This document shows positions 28,095-38,477 of a DNA stretch of 64,000 nt, one piece after another. The stretch is from assembly GCF_000234665.1 (NCBI RefSeq), contig NC_018312.1:739791-803790 (forward strand), written 5' to 3'. This DNA comes from Leishmania mexicana MHOM/GT/2001/U1103. Lineage: Eukaryota; Euglenozoa; Kinetoplastea; Trypanosomatida; Trypanosomatidae. The notes under the pieces were generated by a model that had not been told where the DNA came from, did not search any database, and saw nothing but the letters and a program-made list of their open reading frames with translations. The stretch's first letter is position 1; each line of letters begins with the position of its first letter. A program made the translations under genes and the position numbers.

Positions 28095-30307
28095 GCTCAG
28101 CGCCGCTCACTTGCGAGCTGACAAGTGAAGAAAAACCACAAAAAAGTAAAGCAGCGGGCGTGCGGATGGGAAAGAGAAGCCCGCGTGTGAGAGGAGGAGG
28201 GAGACACACGCAAGAAGGGCGCCGGTACGCGCACGTGCGAACCTCTCCGACAACATAAGCAGTGCAAGTCGAGCCGAAGAGTGAGGAGAGAGAGGAAATG
28301 AGACAGAGAGAGAGATGGCGTCTTGTGCGGGATTACCGCGACATCAACACGCATGCGCCGCGCGCGCATACAAAAGGGGAGGAAACACTACACGTGGAGT
28401 GCACAGGCATCCCGCCGGCGCCACGACAGAGGAGGTGCGACGGCATGAGCCAAGGGGAAAGACCTCATACTTTGTGGTCACGCCAAAACCTTCTTCTGCA
28501 GTATTCGAGGTGCTACCATGAAATTGCAGGTGCACAGCCGCCAAAAGGCTCTGTGTATGTGTATGTGCGGGTGTACGGCTGCACCCGCCCCCGGAGAAGA
28601 GAGACCGCCGGCGTTGGGGTGAAACGGGTGCACCTGCGACAGCTTTTACTGACTAGTCTTCTTTTTTTCCTTCGCTTTCCTTGTTGCCGTGTGTGCGCAA
28701 TTTATCGGCTCGTTGTGCGCTTCCCTTGCGTGCGGGGAACAAAGCAAGTGAAGAGGTGGGGGAGAGGCGCTGAGGAGGAGGAGACAGCGGAGGAGGGCAA
28801 CGCACAACGGGACAAAAACACGGGCGAAAGCTGCTTGTACGCTCGCGCACAGACCCCCCTCCCTCCCCCCACACACACATGCACAGTAGGACACACACAA
28901 GAACAACAGAGAAGAACGAAAAGAATAGAGATGGTAAAAGTACGTGGATTTCTGTGCCACGGCACACCGCCTGTACATATGGGAAAACAGAACGACCGAA
29001 ACCTGAGGAGCGAGGACGAGGCAGCGGCGGTGATGCAGACAAATACGGAAGGTGCAAGAGGGAGGCGGCCGCGTGCAGGGGAGGGGCGGAGCAGGCAGTG
29101 ATCAAAAAAAGAGGGAGAATGCAATCCTAGCAAGCAGATTGTTGAGAGCCGCTCATCCAGCAACAACCGCGCCTGCTGAGTATCATCCTCCCTTTGTTCT
29201 CACCCCGGACCCCACCCCAGTGCACGCAGCTGCAGCTGAAGAAACTAGAACGACAGGAGATGGGGAAAAGAGAACGTCTCTTGCTACCTGCAGGAAACCG
29301 TGGGAAAGGCAGACGCTGGCTGTGGACATATTTTGCGGCATGGTGATACTCGCTTTCCTACAAGCCGCCGTCTCCGTCGTCTGCCACGATTCACATCAGC
29401 TGCAGAGGCCTTGTGTGTATGTTGGCCTACTCGTCATCCCTTCCCCCTGGTGGCTAAAAGACCGTTTGTCTTCTCTGCCCCTGTCTCTCTCTCCCCTCCC
29501 CTTCATATGTCCTTCGCACCTTCACCGCTTTTACGTGTAGTATACATGCAGGAGAAGTAGTAGTAATGAAGGCAGTACAAGGAGGTATGGTGTGGCGTGC
29601 GTGGGAGCGCGGCTTCCTGAGTGCTGCGAGAGCACGACAGTGAAGAAGAAAAGTAACAAACGAAGATAGCTTCGAGTTCAAAAGAAGAATCGAGGCCTCT
29701 GCCGCACACAGACACGCACACGCTAAGACGTTGAACCGAGACTACACGAAGATCAAGCATCGAAAGCATGGAGGAGGAGACTCACGATATACGTGCAAGA
29801 GGCGAGGGGAGGGGGGCGAGGTGATATTGGAAAGGCACCGCACCCAAGCATGAAAAGGTGGCAAATCCCTACGAGAAACACAAAAGGAAATAAAAGCAAG
29901 ATAGCACTCCGAAGCCTCTACGCGCCCGCTTGCGAGGGAAAGTGCGAGGGGGAGGGGGAGCGGTTCAGAGCGTTAGTAATCGTGGAGACAAGTGCCTGTG
30001 TTCAGGTGTGTCTGTGGGCGCTCGCCTGTGTAAGTCGGCCAGCTGCAGCTGTGAAACATGCAGATAGGCAGAGAGATGTGCGCAAGCGCATTCCCATAAG
30101 AGAGGAGAGCGGCGATGGCCCTGAGCAGCACCCCCTCTTCCCACACCCACTTCACCAACGTCACTGCCCGCTCGAGCACGGCAGCAAATACAGAGGCGAG
30201 CGAGAAGGAAAAAAAAGGAACGCTTGCTCTGAGCGTTGTCTCTGCGCACATCGTCATGCGCTCTTGCTCCTTGCCTACTCGCTTTCCCGTGCACACGCAC
30301 CACATCC
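28095..30307. other. Intergenic: 3' flank of the 628-aa gene and 5' flank of the 108-aa gene
   Basis: About 2.2 kb without a supported gene. It includes a CA-rich block near 28866-28900, purine tracts near 28745-28800 and 29795-29820, and overlapping frames of Thr/Arg or Ser/Leu/Cys composition that I attribute to simple sequence. Confidence 0.7.
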
Positions 30308-32194
30308 TCACGGCCGATACAGGTGTGTTGGCGATACCGTGACGTTCGTGAGCTGCGCTCCGTCGCGCAGGTACACCGACGATGACGAGCCGACGAACAT
30401 GGGGCGGCCCAGTCCTGCCGTCGCGGAGGTCGGCCTACTAAAGCCGTCCCCACGCTGCTGATTTAGTGCGTAATCGGAAACAGCGTACCGGCCACTTGCT
30501 GAGACGGGACGCTGCGGTACCAGCGGAGGCGCGTTGTAGGCCGAGTTCGAGGGCAGGCCCTGCTGCACCGGCGGCAGATGCTGCTGATGCTCTTGATGCT
30601 GCTGATGCTGTTGATGTAGTTGATGGGAGCTTTCAAGAGCACTGCGCAGCGCCTCCTCCAGTTCACGTAGCTCCTTGCGATCCGCCTTGTTCATCTCCAG
30701 GATGGCTGCGTTCTCCTCTAACTGAACAACGCGGAGGCGCAGCCCATCATCTGGTTCGACCGCTACCGAAATACGTCTTCGATCGGCGGCAACGTCGGGC
30801 TGCGATGCCTCCTGCCGGCGCAGCACCTCCACTGTCGGCTGTCCAAGCTCGTTTGAGGTGAAGCTGCAAGTCACAGAAGTCGAACGGTGGGGCGGTGGCC
30901 ACGCCAACTCGCCTTCAGCCACAGGACTGCTGCTGCTTGGGGCCTCCTTTCCAACTGCCGGCAAGACACCACTGCCGCCCACGCGACTCGAAGGCAGACG
31001 TCCGGCGGAAGGGATACTACCCCGATTGCGCGATAAAGAACGCACTGGCGCTGCTGCGGCAGCTCCGTCCGCGATCACCGCCTCACCTCCAGCTGCTGAG
31101 CCGTAGGACATTGACGTGGCATGCTTGCCACGCGGACAGCCCTCCACCGCCTCTTCTAAAAGCGAGACGCGACGAGCCAGGTCTACCAGACCAGGATGGG
31201 ACTCATCCACGCCACCTTCCTTCGTCGCCACGGTTTGGCCCAGCAGCGTGTTGAGACGGTCCTCAAGCTGAGCGAGCTGACCGTTCAAGCGGTTCAAGTC
31301 CTTCTCCGTGCCACTGATGCGCTTCTCTGGGTTGGCGCGCCCCTGCAACTCGCGCACCGCTGACTCCAGCGGCGGCAAACGCTGCTGCTGCAGCGCCCCC
31401 ATGTCCTGCTCCAAAAAGCGCATCGCACCGCTGAGGGTCTCGATCTCGCCCGAGTGATCCGTCGCCTCCGCTGGGGCAGCCATTGCAGCCACATACGAGG
31501 CTGTGCGACTTGTCCGCGCGGCCTCGCTGGTCTTGGCCGCCAGCGAGTCCGCTGCTTGACGCTGCAGTAGTGCCCGCAGCACCTCCATCTCCTCCTGTAT
31601 CTTGGCGAAAGAGGGCAGTGAGAGAACATACCGGGTCCGGTCCACAAGGCTGTGCTCCATCTCCTGCTTATCGGTCCGCCGGCCCATCTCCAACACCTGC
31701 TCCGGCCCCGCACCCCAGAGATCAACAAAGGCCTGCAACACCTGTAGCGACCTCTCAGCGGCGGACACGCGTTGCCCTACCACCTCGGCGTGCCGGTTGA
31801 AGGTGGCCTTCATGGCCTCCTGCTGCTCACTCGAACGCTTCTCCGCATCGGCCGCATACGCCTTGTGGGCCGCGTCGCTGGCCGCGATGTGCTCTGTGTT
31901 GGCCGCAACCTTCTCCGAGAGCTGAGCCACCGTCGACTTGAGATCCTCGAGCGCGGTAGTCACCTCCTCGCCGGGGCCTTTCGCCTGCTTGAGGGCCTGA
32001 ATCTCAGCACGCAAGGCGTTGTTCTCCTGCGTCAACTTCCCAAGACGGTCGCGGATCTCATCAATGTCGTCCTCATGGCCGTTTCCTTGCTCCACCAAGA
32101 CGCGTATCACATCCGTGAGGCGGCTGTAGCTGAGCGTGAGTTGTGCCTCAATAATGTCCGGCACATTCGTCACATCGATGTCGATGCTCGGCAT
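30308..32194 (-). CDS. 628-aa coiled-coil protein, relative of the adjacent 994-aa protein
   Basis: The N-terminus (about 19-120) is coiled coil: LTDVIRVLVEQGNGHEDDI, then IRDRLGKLTQENNALRAEI. A short conserved block follows, LQVLQAFVDLWGAG at 150-163 and TRYVLSLPSFAKI at 187-199. These align with IEQFLQLWGVRLG and TSYLVDLPAFRF in the 994-aa neighbour at the same relative positions, so the two are probably diverged duplicates. More coiled coil runs to about 390, then a disordered Ser/Pro region, a second coiled coil near 520-560, and a Gln/His repeat (HQQHQQHQEHQQH) encoded by a TGCTGATG-type repeat at 30578-30631. The C-terminal end is Ser/Gly rich with RPMFVGSSSSVYLRDG. No motor or enzymatic motif is visible. 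A cytoskeletal role is inference. The ATG at 32194 opens the conserved part. Confidence 0.85.
   Translation of the reverse strand: MPSIDIDVTNVPDIIEAQLTLSYSRLTDVIRVLVEQGNGHEDDIDEIRDRLGKLTQENNALRAEIQALKQAKGPGEEVTTALEDLKSTVAQLSEKVAANTEHIAASDAAHKAYAADAEKRSSEQQEAMKATFNRHAEVVGQRVSAAERSLQVLQAFVDLWGAGPEQVLEMGRRTDKQEMEHSLVDRTRYVLSLPSFAKIQEEMEVLRALLQRQAADSLAAKTSEAARTSRTASYVAAMAAPAEATDHSGEIETLSGAMRFLEQDMGALQQQRLPPLESAVRELQGRANPEKRISGTEKDLNRLNGQLAQLEDRLNTLLGQTVATKEGGVDESHPGLVDLARRVSLLEEAVEGCPRGKHATSMSYGSAAGGEAVIADGAAAAAPVRSLSRNRGSIPSAGRLPSSRVGGSGVLPAVGKEAPSSSSPVAEGELAWPPPHRSTSVTCSFTSNELGQPTVEVLRRQEASQPDVAADRRRISVAVEPDDGLRLRVVQLEENAAILEMNKADRKELRELEEALRSALESSHQLHQQHQQHQEHQQHLPPVQQGLPSNSAYNAPPLVPQRPVSASGRYAVSDYALNQQRGDGFSRPTSATAGLGRPMFVGSSSSVYLRDGAQLTNVTVSPTHLYRP
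30578..30631 (-). repeat. Coding repeat for the Gln/His tract
   Basis: Imperfect tandem TGCTGATG-like units inside the 628-aa gene encode alternating Gln and His. Likely length-variable between strains. Confidence 0.8.
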
Positions 32195-34145
32195 TATTGC
32201 GCGGTGGTATGTAAACACGTGCAAAGAGGGCGGCGGGAAGAAGAACGCGCGTGGGGCGGGAGAAGAAGAGAGCTGGGTGCGTGCGACGTCACTGCAGGTG
32301 CAGTCACCGAAGATGGGTGTGTGCGTGTGTATGTCTGGGCGTGTAGTCGACAGCAATGAATGCTACGAAGAGGTATAGGTCTCTCTCAAGAGTCACGCGT
32401 TGCAGCTCTCGTGTAGCGATCTCCGTGCGTACGTCAAACGTGTTGCCTCGGAAATACGTTGGAGTGGAAGAAGCGAAAAAAAACGAGAGGGAGAGCGGCT
32501 GGAGAGGGCTGCGGTGAGGAGACGGTGTAGTCCGTCGATGGCGTCTCGCAGCGTCACTAGTGACAGACCCCCGCAATCGAACAGCGTAGCGAACCGTTTT
32601 GGTGTTCTCGACGGCTCTCGTACCGCCGAAGCAACGAGGAAGCACGGTTTGGATTTGTACACACACGCCACACAGGTGCTGGAGAGAGTACACCCGTGTT
32701 GTACGGAGACAGAGGGAGGAGGAGAGGGAAGGCGTAGGAAAAGCGGCACATACGTGAGTGGGCGCGAGGAAGGGGGGAAATAGACAAAGCGCAGCAAGTT
32801 CATGGGGGGCGGAGCGGCGAGCAGTCCAGGGAGACGGGATGATTGACCGGAGAAACATGAGAGGTGGGCGACGTTGCGACAGCAGTCACCAGATAGAGAC
32901 ACCATTCACCGATTTCGAAGCCCCCTCTCTCCACAGAGAAAGAGGGACCGGCCGGGTGCTGGTGAAATAAAGGAGGTCGGCGGATATCACGAGAGAGGGA
33001 GAGAAGGCGCGCAGAGCAGCGGCAGGTCACTGCCCGTTCGTGCGACGCTCCCACATGCGCCCTCTACTCATGTCCCTCCCCCTTCCTCTGTGCGTTTCGG
33101 ACTGGCTGGTCTGTGCGGTGCCCTCTGTGCTAGATGATGGCATCGTTTTCCTCTATACCACTCTTTCTTTCTTGTGCGTGCATGCGTTTGTGCGTGTGTG
33201 TTGTTGTTTTCGAGACCCGAGTTGAACTCGTTGCTGGTACGGTGTACACATATATAAGCGCGCACGAGAGCGAGCGAGCGAGCGACAGAGAAGCATGATG
33301 ATGAAGGCTGCGGTTGAAAAGAGGCGCCTGCAATCGTGCATGTACATCAGGTAAAGGAGGATAGGGTGAAGTGACTTGTGCGCGTGTAGTTAGGTGGGGG
33401 TGCGGGACAGCGCACGGCAATGGACAAGCGCCGTGGTGAATTGAGGTAACGCAGAAAAGAAGCCATAAGAAAAACGCCATACGGGAATCGACGCTCCTCT
33501 GCCGCCCGACTCGACCTATTCGACCCCCTCCGCCGGAGTCCACAGGAGACAAGGCGGGGGACCAAATACAAAACAGAAAACGCGTAGACAGCGGAGGGCG
33601 GAAGGAGGGAGGTGTGGAGGGGCTGCGCGTGCCGATGGCGTCGCACTCTACCCCTCCCCCCTCCCCTCCTCCTCTTTTCGCGCCGTCTAGCCCCTCCCCG
33701 AGTGCCCCTGCACCCCTCCCGCTCCATCGTTTTGCAGTGTGTCACTCCGCCAGATGAAGATGCGCACACATGCAACCTCCCTCCCCCTCCAAGCACCTAC
33801 GGAAAGGAGAGGCACAAAGATATTTGAAGAAGTGCGCTCCGCGAGTGTCGGCATCGTCCACACAGGCAACAGAGACACAAAGGAAGTCCGCTATACCCAT
33901 GACATCAACAATACACGCGAAGAAGGAAACCGGGAAAAAGAAAAGATGCGCCTCTAGTGTACATACCTTTGTGCGCGACCTCTCACCGAGGTCGCCTCCG
34001 CCCCCAAGCGGAGGAGAAGATCAGCGGCGGGAATGCGTACATCCTCGCGAGAGTGAGACCGCAGCACGCGAACGTCTCCCGCAAAGGCACAAGCTCATAC
34101 AGTCTCTCCCACGCCTCCGGCCACGCACGTGTTAGGATCTACTGC
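32195..34145. other. Intergenic: 3' flank of the 994-aa gene and 5' flank of the 628-aa gene
   Basis: No supported gene. Contents include a GAGC repeat near 33268-33285, TG-rich sequence near 33173-33205 and a C/T-rich stretch near 33650-33725. Confidence 0.7.
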
Positions 34146-37130
34146 CTACGTGAGGCTCGGCCCCGCTGCCTTCTCGGTGTCGCACCACGCACAGTTGACG
34201 ACCAGGCACGGTTCGGTGTGTACAAGAGTCTCACGGAGGTGCTGACGTGGTAAGCTCGGCGCTGCTGGTGGCACGCCCCTCACCTCCGACATGCGCACAC
34301 GCGTGATGCCGCCCTTGGGAGCCCCGGGTGGTGGAGAGGCGGGGAAAGTTCGGTTTTCCAGATATGATTTAGCTGTGATGACTGCTTCACGCTGCGCATC
34401 GGCAACAAGAGGCGCGGCAGCGGCGGCGCTACTCTCCACAGAGGTGCGCTTTCCTGCCACATTGGCCGCCTCCCCGGCAGCGGCTATCGCGGTGTCTACC
34501 GGCAAGTTAACCATAGCACGCTCTACAAGATGAGTGCCGAACATTGGCGCGTTGGGAGGGCGGAGGCGGCTGATAGCCGTGCGCTTCGCCTCGGAGGAGC
34601 TGCCGACCATTGGGTAGGCGGTGAAGAGGTCCACATCGGTATTTTTGGTGTAGCCGAGTGCCAGCAACGACTGATACCTCTCCACACGCCGCGACGTGTC
34701 CACCTCTGGCAAGCGGCCCTCTGCCGCTACACCGGGAAGCGCATCGGCGTCCATTGCACGTAAGGTCAGATAGTTTTGAGCCGGTAAAGCGGAGGGTAAA
34801 GTGACCTCTGATTGATGCGTTTGCGGCTGATCTGGCAGAATCGCGAGGCTCTCCGCGGGCGGTGCCAAGGAAGCAATCCACGCCAGGGTGTTGATATCAG
34901 AGAGCGCGTCCACTCGACCAGTGCCATCTGTGACTCGCGCCGCCGAGGCAACGGCGTTGAGGCCGGGCGTGGCCCGCATGGCCCCGCCTCTTAGCTGCGC
35001 GATGGCTTCATTTACATCCGCCATCCGCTGCGCCACCTCCTTTTCAAGGTCCGCAACTTTGCTGTCATACGTGTCCCGCAGCGGTGCGCTCGGCTCCATA
35101 GATACGACCGGCGTGGTGAGTATCGTTTCGTTTGCGTCCGCAGGCGGGTCGGCGTTGCCAAGGCCAGGCCTGGCAGAGGCATCTGCGGAGGCCCACTGCC
35201 GCTTCAGCTGCGCCAGCTCCTTCTCCAGCTGCTGTAGCCGCATGAGGGAAAGGGCAGCGTCCTCACGGGCTTTTCGGTCCACAACAGGGGTGCGGTTCAC
35301 CGCCGTGACAGCTGTGCCGCCCGGCCCTGCGGCGACGTTGGACGCGCTCTGCTTCATGGCGGCTCTACCTATGATGCGCAGCCGCTCCTCCATGGCCTGC
35401 CACCGCTCCAGCAGCTCATCTTCGAGGTCACCGACTCGGTCTGAGAGGGCCGCCGTCTCCTCCCTGGCCACCTGATCGACGCCGGCGCTTGGGATGAGAG
35501 GCCCAGCAGGGTCGCTAACAATCTGCTTTGCTTTGCCTTTGGATGAGCGAAGCACTTTGGCTGTTGAGGATGGCGCATGAGACGCGGACGCCGACACACA
35601 GGTCTCCTCCACCTCCGTCTCAATATCCTCCACCACTGGTTTCGCCTCAGCGTTCTTCTCGGCCCGCTTGCCTGAGAACGGCGACCGTGCCTTGCTCGAC
35701 GGGCCCCGTGACGACGACGGCGAGCCCGACCGCTGCGGCAGCTTTTCAGGCTCTGCCACAGAAGGGGCACTACCGCTGATGTTCTTTGCCATGGAGGCAG
35801 TGCGCAGCGCAATATTCGCAAGGGCGCTGTTCACCTCCTTGAACCGACGCTCCATCGTCACCTCTAGCTCCTCTAGCAGATCAAGGGACGCCGCAGCGTC
35901 CTCACGGGCAACGGTGTCGATCACTTCAGCAGGAACCGTGTGCGGCAACGGAGGAGGCTCCAGCGCAGGGGTGTGCAAGGTGGTGTTTGCGACCGGCTTT
36001 TTCGTTGGCACTTGCTTGGGACGCGCTGTGGCAACCTTTGCAGCAGTGGCACCGCTACCGCCCCCGCCTCCACTGCTGCCACCGCCCTTCTCTGCTCGCG
36101 GCGCAGCAGCGGCTCTGGCCACCGTTGCTGCCGTCATCATCGACTGCGTCTCTAGCTCCTGGAAGCGGCGCATCACGTAATCGCCGAGTTCCTCGATGTC
36201 TGCGCGGGCCTCGTGGTCTATTGCGCTGCCGCTACCGCCAGAGTCGCCCTTGTCCGGATTCGGTGCCGAAGCCGCGGCTCGGTGGGTCTTGGAGGATAAC
36301 GGCGGTGGCCGTGCCGGAATGCTGCGCAGCTCTTCCAAGAGCATCTCCGCCTTCTTGAGAGCGGCAGTCGCCTTCTCGAGTGCTGTTTCCGTAGCGCCGT
36401 CGTCGCACCTCCTTTCAGTATCGGAGGAAGAGCCAGCCGAGCCCGTCTCCCGCTTGGATGGACTGCTGTTGTGGCGCCGACGCGCCGCCGTGTCACTGGC
36501 TGCGGCTGCCGCGGCGCTGATGGTGGACTGCTCGCTGGCATTGATCACAAAAGCGCGCGCCTCGCGACGAGTGAAGCGAAACGCGGGCAGATCCACCAGA
36601 TACGAGGTGTACGCGTCGGGGGTGATGACAGGATCGCCATACTCCTCGACAAGTTTCGCGACATCCCCGAGGCGCACACCCCACAGCTGCAGGAACTGCT
36701 CGATGTGCTTCACACGGTTCTCCACACCACCCCCAGAGGCGGACTTGCCGGAGGCGGCTGCAGCCCGCTGCCACATTTCGCCGTCCCCTACCGCCCGCTG
36801 CTTGGCTTTCAGGTGGCGAGTGCGCAGCAAAAGCACTTGCTTCTGCAAATCTTGGATGACGACATCCTGCTCACTTTGCCGGTCCACCAGGTACTGGATA
36901 ATGCTCTTGAGATTGCGCGACTGAACGGTGAAGTGGCCCTCGAAGAGCTTACCGTCGTCGAGGAATTGAACGCGTCGGCTTTCGCGGTTGCGAGGAGCGC
37001 GGCCACCTTCGTCGGTAGTGCCGATCAGTATCTTGGGAGACGGCAGCAACGCGTCGTCGCTCGAAAACTCTACATCCACCTGCATCTGCGCCGCCGACGC
37101 AGCAGGGGATGACGCGGGTAATGCCTCCAT
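34146..37130 (-). CDS. 994-aa coiled-coil protein with five internal AxRED-type repeats
   Basis: The N-terminal half begins with an acidic, Ser-rich segment, then SRRVQFLDDGKLFEGHFTV (51-69), a coiled coil (70-110), and a conserved block with VKHIEQFLQLWGVRLGDVA (140-158) and SYLVDLPAFRFTRREARAF (176-194), shared with the 628-aa neighbour. Between residues about 303 and 712 I see five copies of a helical unit, at about 303-343, 403-447, 551-596, 617-646 and 682-712. The clearest signatures are VIDTVAREDAAASLD, GVDQVAREETAALSD and VVDRKAREDAALSLM, each followed by a Leu-Glu-rich helix. Copies one and five appear shortened. Low-complexity Ser/Pro/Lys linkers separate the units. The C-terminal ~280 residues lack repeats and contain RVERYQSLLALGYTKNTDVD. 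No catalytic motif is visible; a structural or scaffold role is inference. The first ATG is at 37130; Met16 is an alternative start. Confidence 0.87.
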   Translation of the reverse strand: MEALPASSPAASAAQMQVDVEFSSDDALLPSPKILIGTTDEGGRAPRNRESRRVQFLDDGKLFEGHFTVQSRNLKSIIQYLVDRQSEQDVVIQDLQKQVLLLRTRHLKAKQRAVGDGEMWQRAAAASGKSASGGGVENRVKHIEQFLQLWGVRLGDVAKLVEEYGDPVITPDAYTSYLVDLPAFRFTRREARAFVINASEQSTISAAAAAASDTAARRRHNSSPSKRETGSAGSSSDTERRCDDGATETALEKATAALKKAEMLLEELRSIPARPPPLSSKTHRAAASAPNPDKGDSGGSGSAIDHEARADIEELGDYVMRRFQELETQSMMTAATVARAAAAPRAEKGGGSSGGGGGSGATAAKVATARPKQVPTKKPVANTTLHTPALEPPPLPHTVPAEVIDTVAREDAAASLDLLEELEVTMERRFKEVNSALANIALRTASMAKNISGSAPSVAEPEKLPQRSGSPSSSRGPSSKARSPFSGKRAEKNAEAKPVVEDIETEVEETCVSASASHAPSSTAKVLRSSKGKAKQIVSDPAGPLIPSAGVDQVAREETAALSDRVGDLEDELLERWQAMEERLRIIGRAAMKQSASNVAAGPGGTAVTAVNRTPVVDRKAREDAALSLMRLQQLEKELAQLKRQWASADASARPGLGNADPPADANETILTTPVVSMEPSAPLRDTYDSKVADLEKEVAQRMADVNEAIAQLRGGAMRATPGLNAVASAARVTDGTGRVDALSDINTLAWIASLAPPAESLAILPDQPQTHQSEVTLPSALPAQNYLTLRAMDADALPGVAAEGRLPEVDTSRRVERYQSLLALGYTKNTDVDLFTAYPMVGSSSEAKRTAISRLRPPNAPMFGTHLVERAMVNLPVDTAIAAAGEAANVAGKRTSVESSAAAAAPLVADAQREAVITAKSYLENRTFPASPPPGAPKGGITRVRMSEVRGVPPAAPSLPRQHLRETLVHTEPCLVVNCAWCDTEKAAGPSLT

Positions 37131-37591
37131 GCTTGGCCAGAGCGCAACAAACTCGCCGAGCCAGTAACGCCGCTACCGCTACGAGTGTGCGCCTGCTTCT
37201 TTGCCTGAAAGGGTGCAGCCACGCAACAGACTTCGCTGATGCGGGTAACAGTGAACTTCCGTTCGTGCGTTGCAGCAACTCGACTCTCCGCCTCTTCACG
37301 CGTACACGAACTAGTCAATGGTGCTGCCTGTGCCCGCGAGCCACGAAAAAAAAGAAACAGACAGGCGTGAGGGAAGTAGAGAAGCGAGAGTCGACATGCA
37401 AACATAAGGTGATTGGTGGTGAAGCGTGCTTTTCCCTCAGTGTCCGGTGGTTCACACCGAACGCCGGGAAGCGCACGGAGAGGATGAAGTGAGCCGCAGC
37501 CGAGAGAAATCGGACACCAAAGAGCAGCGAGAGGTTCTTCGTTGGGTTGCACGTCTTTTCTGCTCAACGCGTTCGCTCTTCGACACACATA
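37131..37591. other. Intergenic: 5' flank of the 994-aa gene
   Basis: Between the 994-aa ATG and the dispersed repeat. An A run near 37345-37355 and no supported gene. Confidence 0.6.
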
Positions 37592-38122
37592 AGAGCCCGA
37601 CAACACCCTGCCCGGCATGTCACAGGCCCCCATCGCGTGGTGCGAAGCAGTCGTACACACGCTCTACAGCAATGCACCAACGCCGTCATACGAGCACGGC
37701 CTCCGCCTCATAACCCTACCAGTCGGCCCGCCTCGCCGGTCCCCGCCTGGTGCGTCCCTCGGGGTAGCTCAGGCCCCTCCCCCACACACCAGCAGGCGGT
37801 GTGAGGGGCGGGGAGACGTCCGAGTCGCGGCGACACCATGCCCACCAGATGGATGCTGCACGTGCGTTCACTGCTGCAGGCCGCTCCGGCGCAACGCCAT
37901 CCACGACCTGACCGCCCACATCAGCAGCGACACATCGCTCTGACCTCCCCTACGCCACAGGTGCTTAACCCCGTCACCACCAGAGGTCGCCCAGCATTGG
38001 CGGGGGATAGGGGTGGGGGGCTGCTTGGCTTCCTCTCACGCAACGTGGGGTGTAACTAACCGCGTGATGCCGCGCACTGAGGTGGCCGATGTCGTCAGGA
38101 AGCGCAAATGGTAAACAAAAAA
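37592..38122. mobile_element. SIDER-like dispersed repeat, copy 1
   Basis: This ~530-base unit recurs at offsets of exactly 11029 and 20014 bases (copies 2 and 3), differing at only a handful of positions and without indels over the shared core. It starts at AGAGCCCGACAACACC and ends at TGGTAAACAAAAAA, an A-rich end on the plus strand. It lies in the 3' flank of the 547-aa gene. Size, A-rich end, high copy identity and position match Leishmania SIDER retroposons; the family name is inference because I cannot compare with the SIDER signature. Copy 1 lacks the 33-base 5' extension of the other two. Confidence 0.7.
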
Positions 38123-38477
38123 TGTTGCTGCAGGACGACGCATCAGAAACCATTTCGTTGAATCTGTGAGAACGCGAGCGCGCCTATGCACGTGTGGGAG
38201 CCGAAGGCAGGTACACGCGTGTGCAGATGTGCGGGTATGCTTGGGCCTCTGGTGTGTGCGTCACCTCCTAGGTCAGCTGAATAAGCTGCCTTTATGCCGG
38301 TCTATGACTGCCCACCCACCCCTCATCCCACGCGAGGATTCTACAGGCATAAATGGGTGTGCGTGTGGTTGTGAAGAGTGCGCGCAGGATGATGGCACCG
38401 CTTCCGTAGCGGGTCCCTCTTGTTCGATAGTGCGGAAAAAGTGCAGCCATACCACCAACTCCCATGCGCTTCTTTAG
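38123..38477. other. Intergenic: 3' flank between repeat copy 1 and the 547-aa gene
   Basis: No gene recognised; TG-rich mixed sequence that would form the proximal 3' UTR of the 547-aa gene. Confidence 0.6.

Noticed and set aside
28262..29101. 279-codon plus-strand frame in the spacer above the 108-aa gene
   Set aside because: Low-complexity Arg/Glu/Thr composition over purine tracts and CA repeats, opposite strand to all supported genes.
37617..37943. 108-codon frame repeated in all three dispersed repeats (also 48646-48972 and 57631-57957)
   Set aside because: Preserved because the copies are nearly identical; no domain and Pro/Arg/Cys-biased composition. Not counted as a gene.
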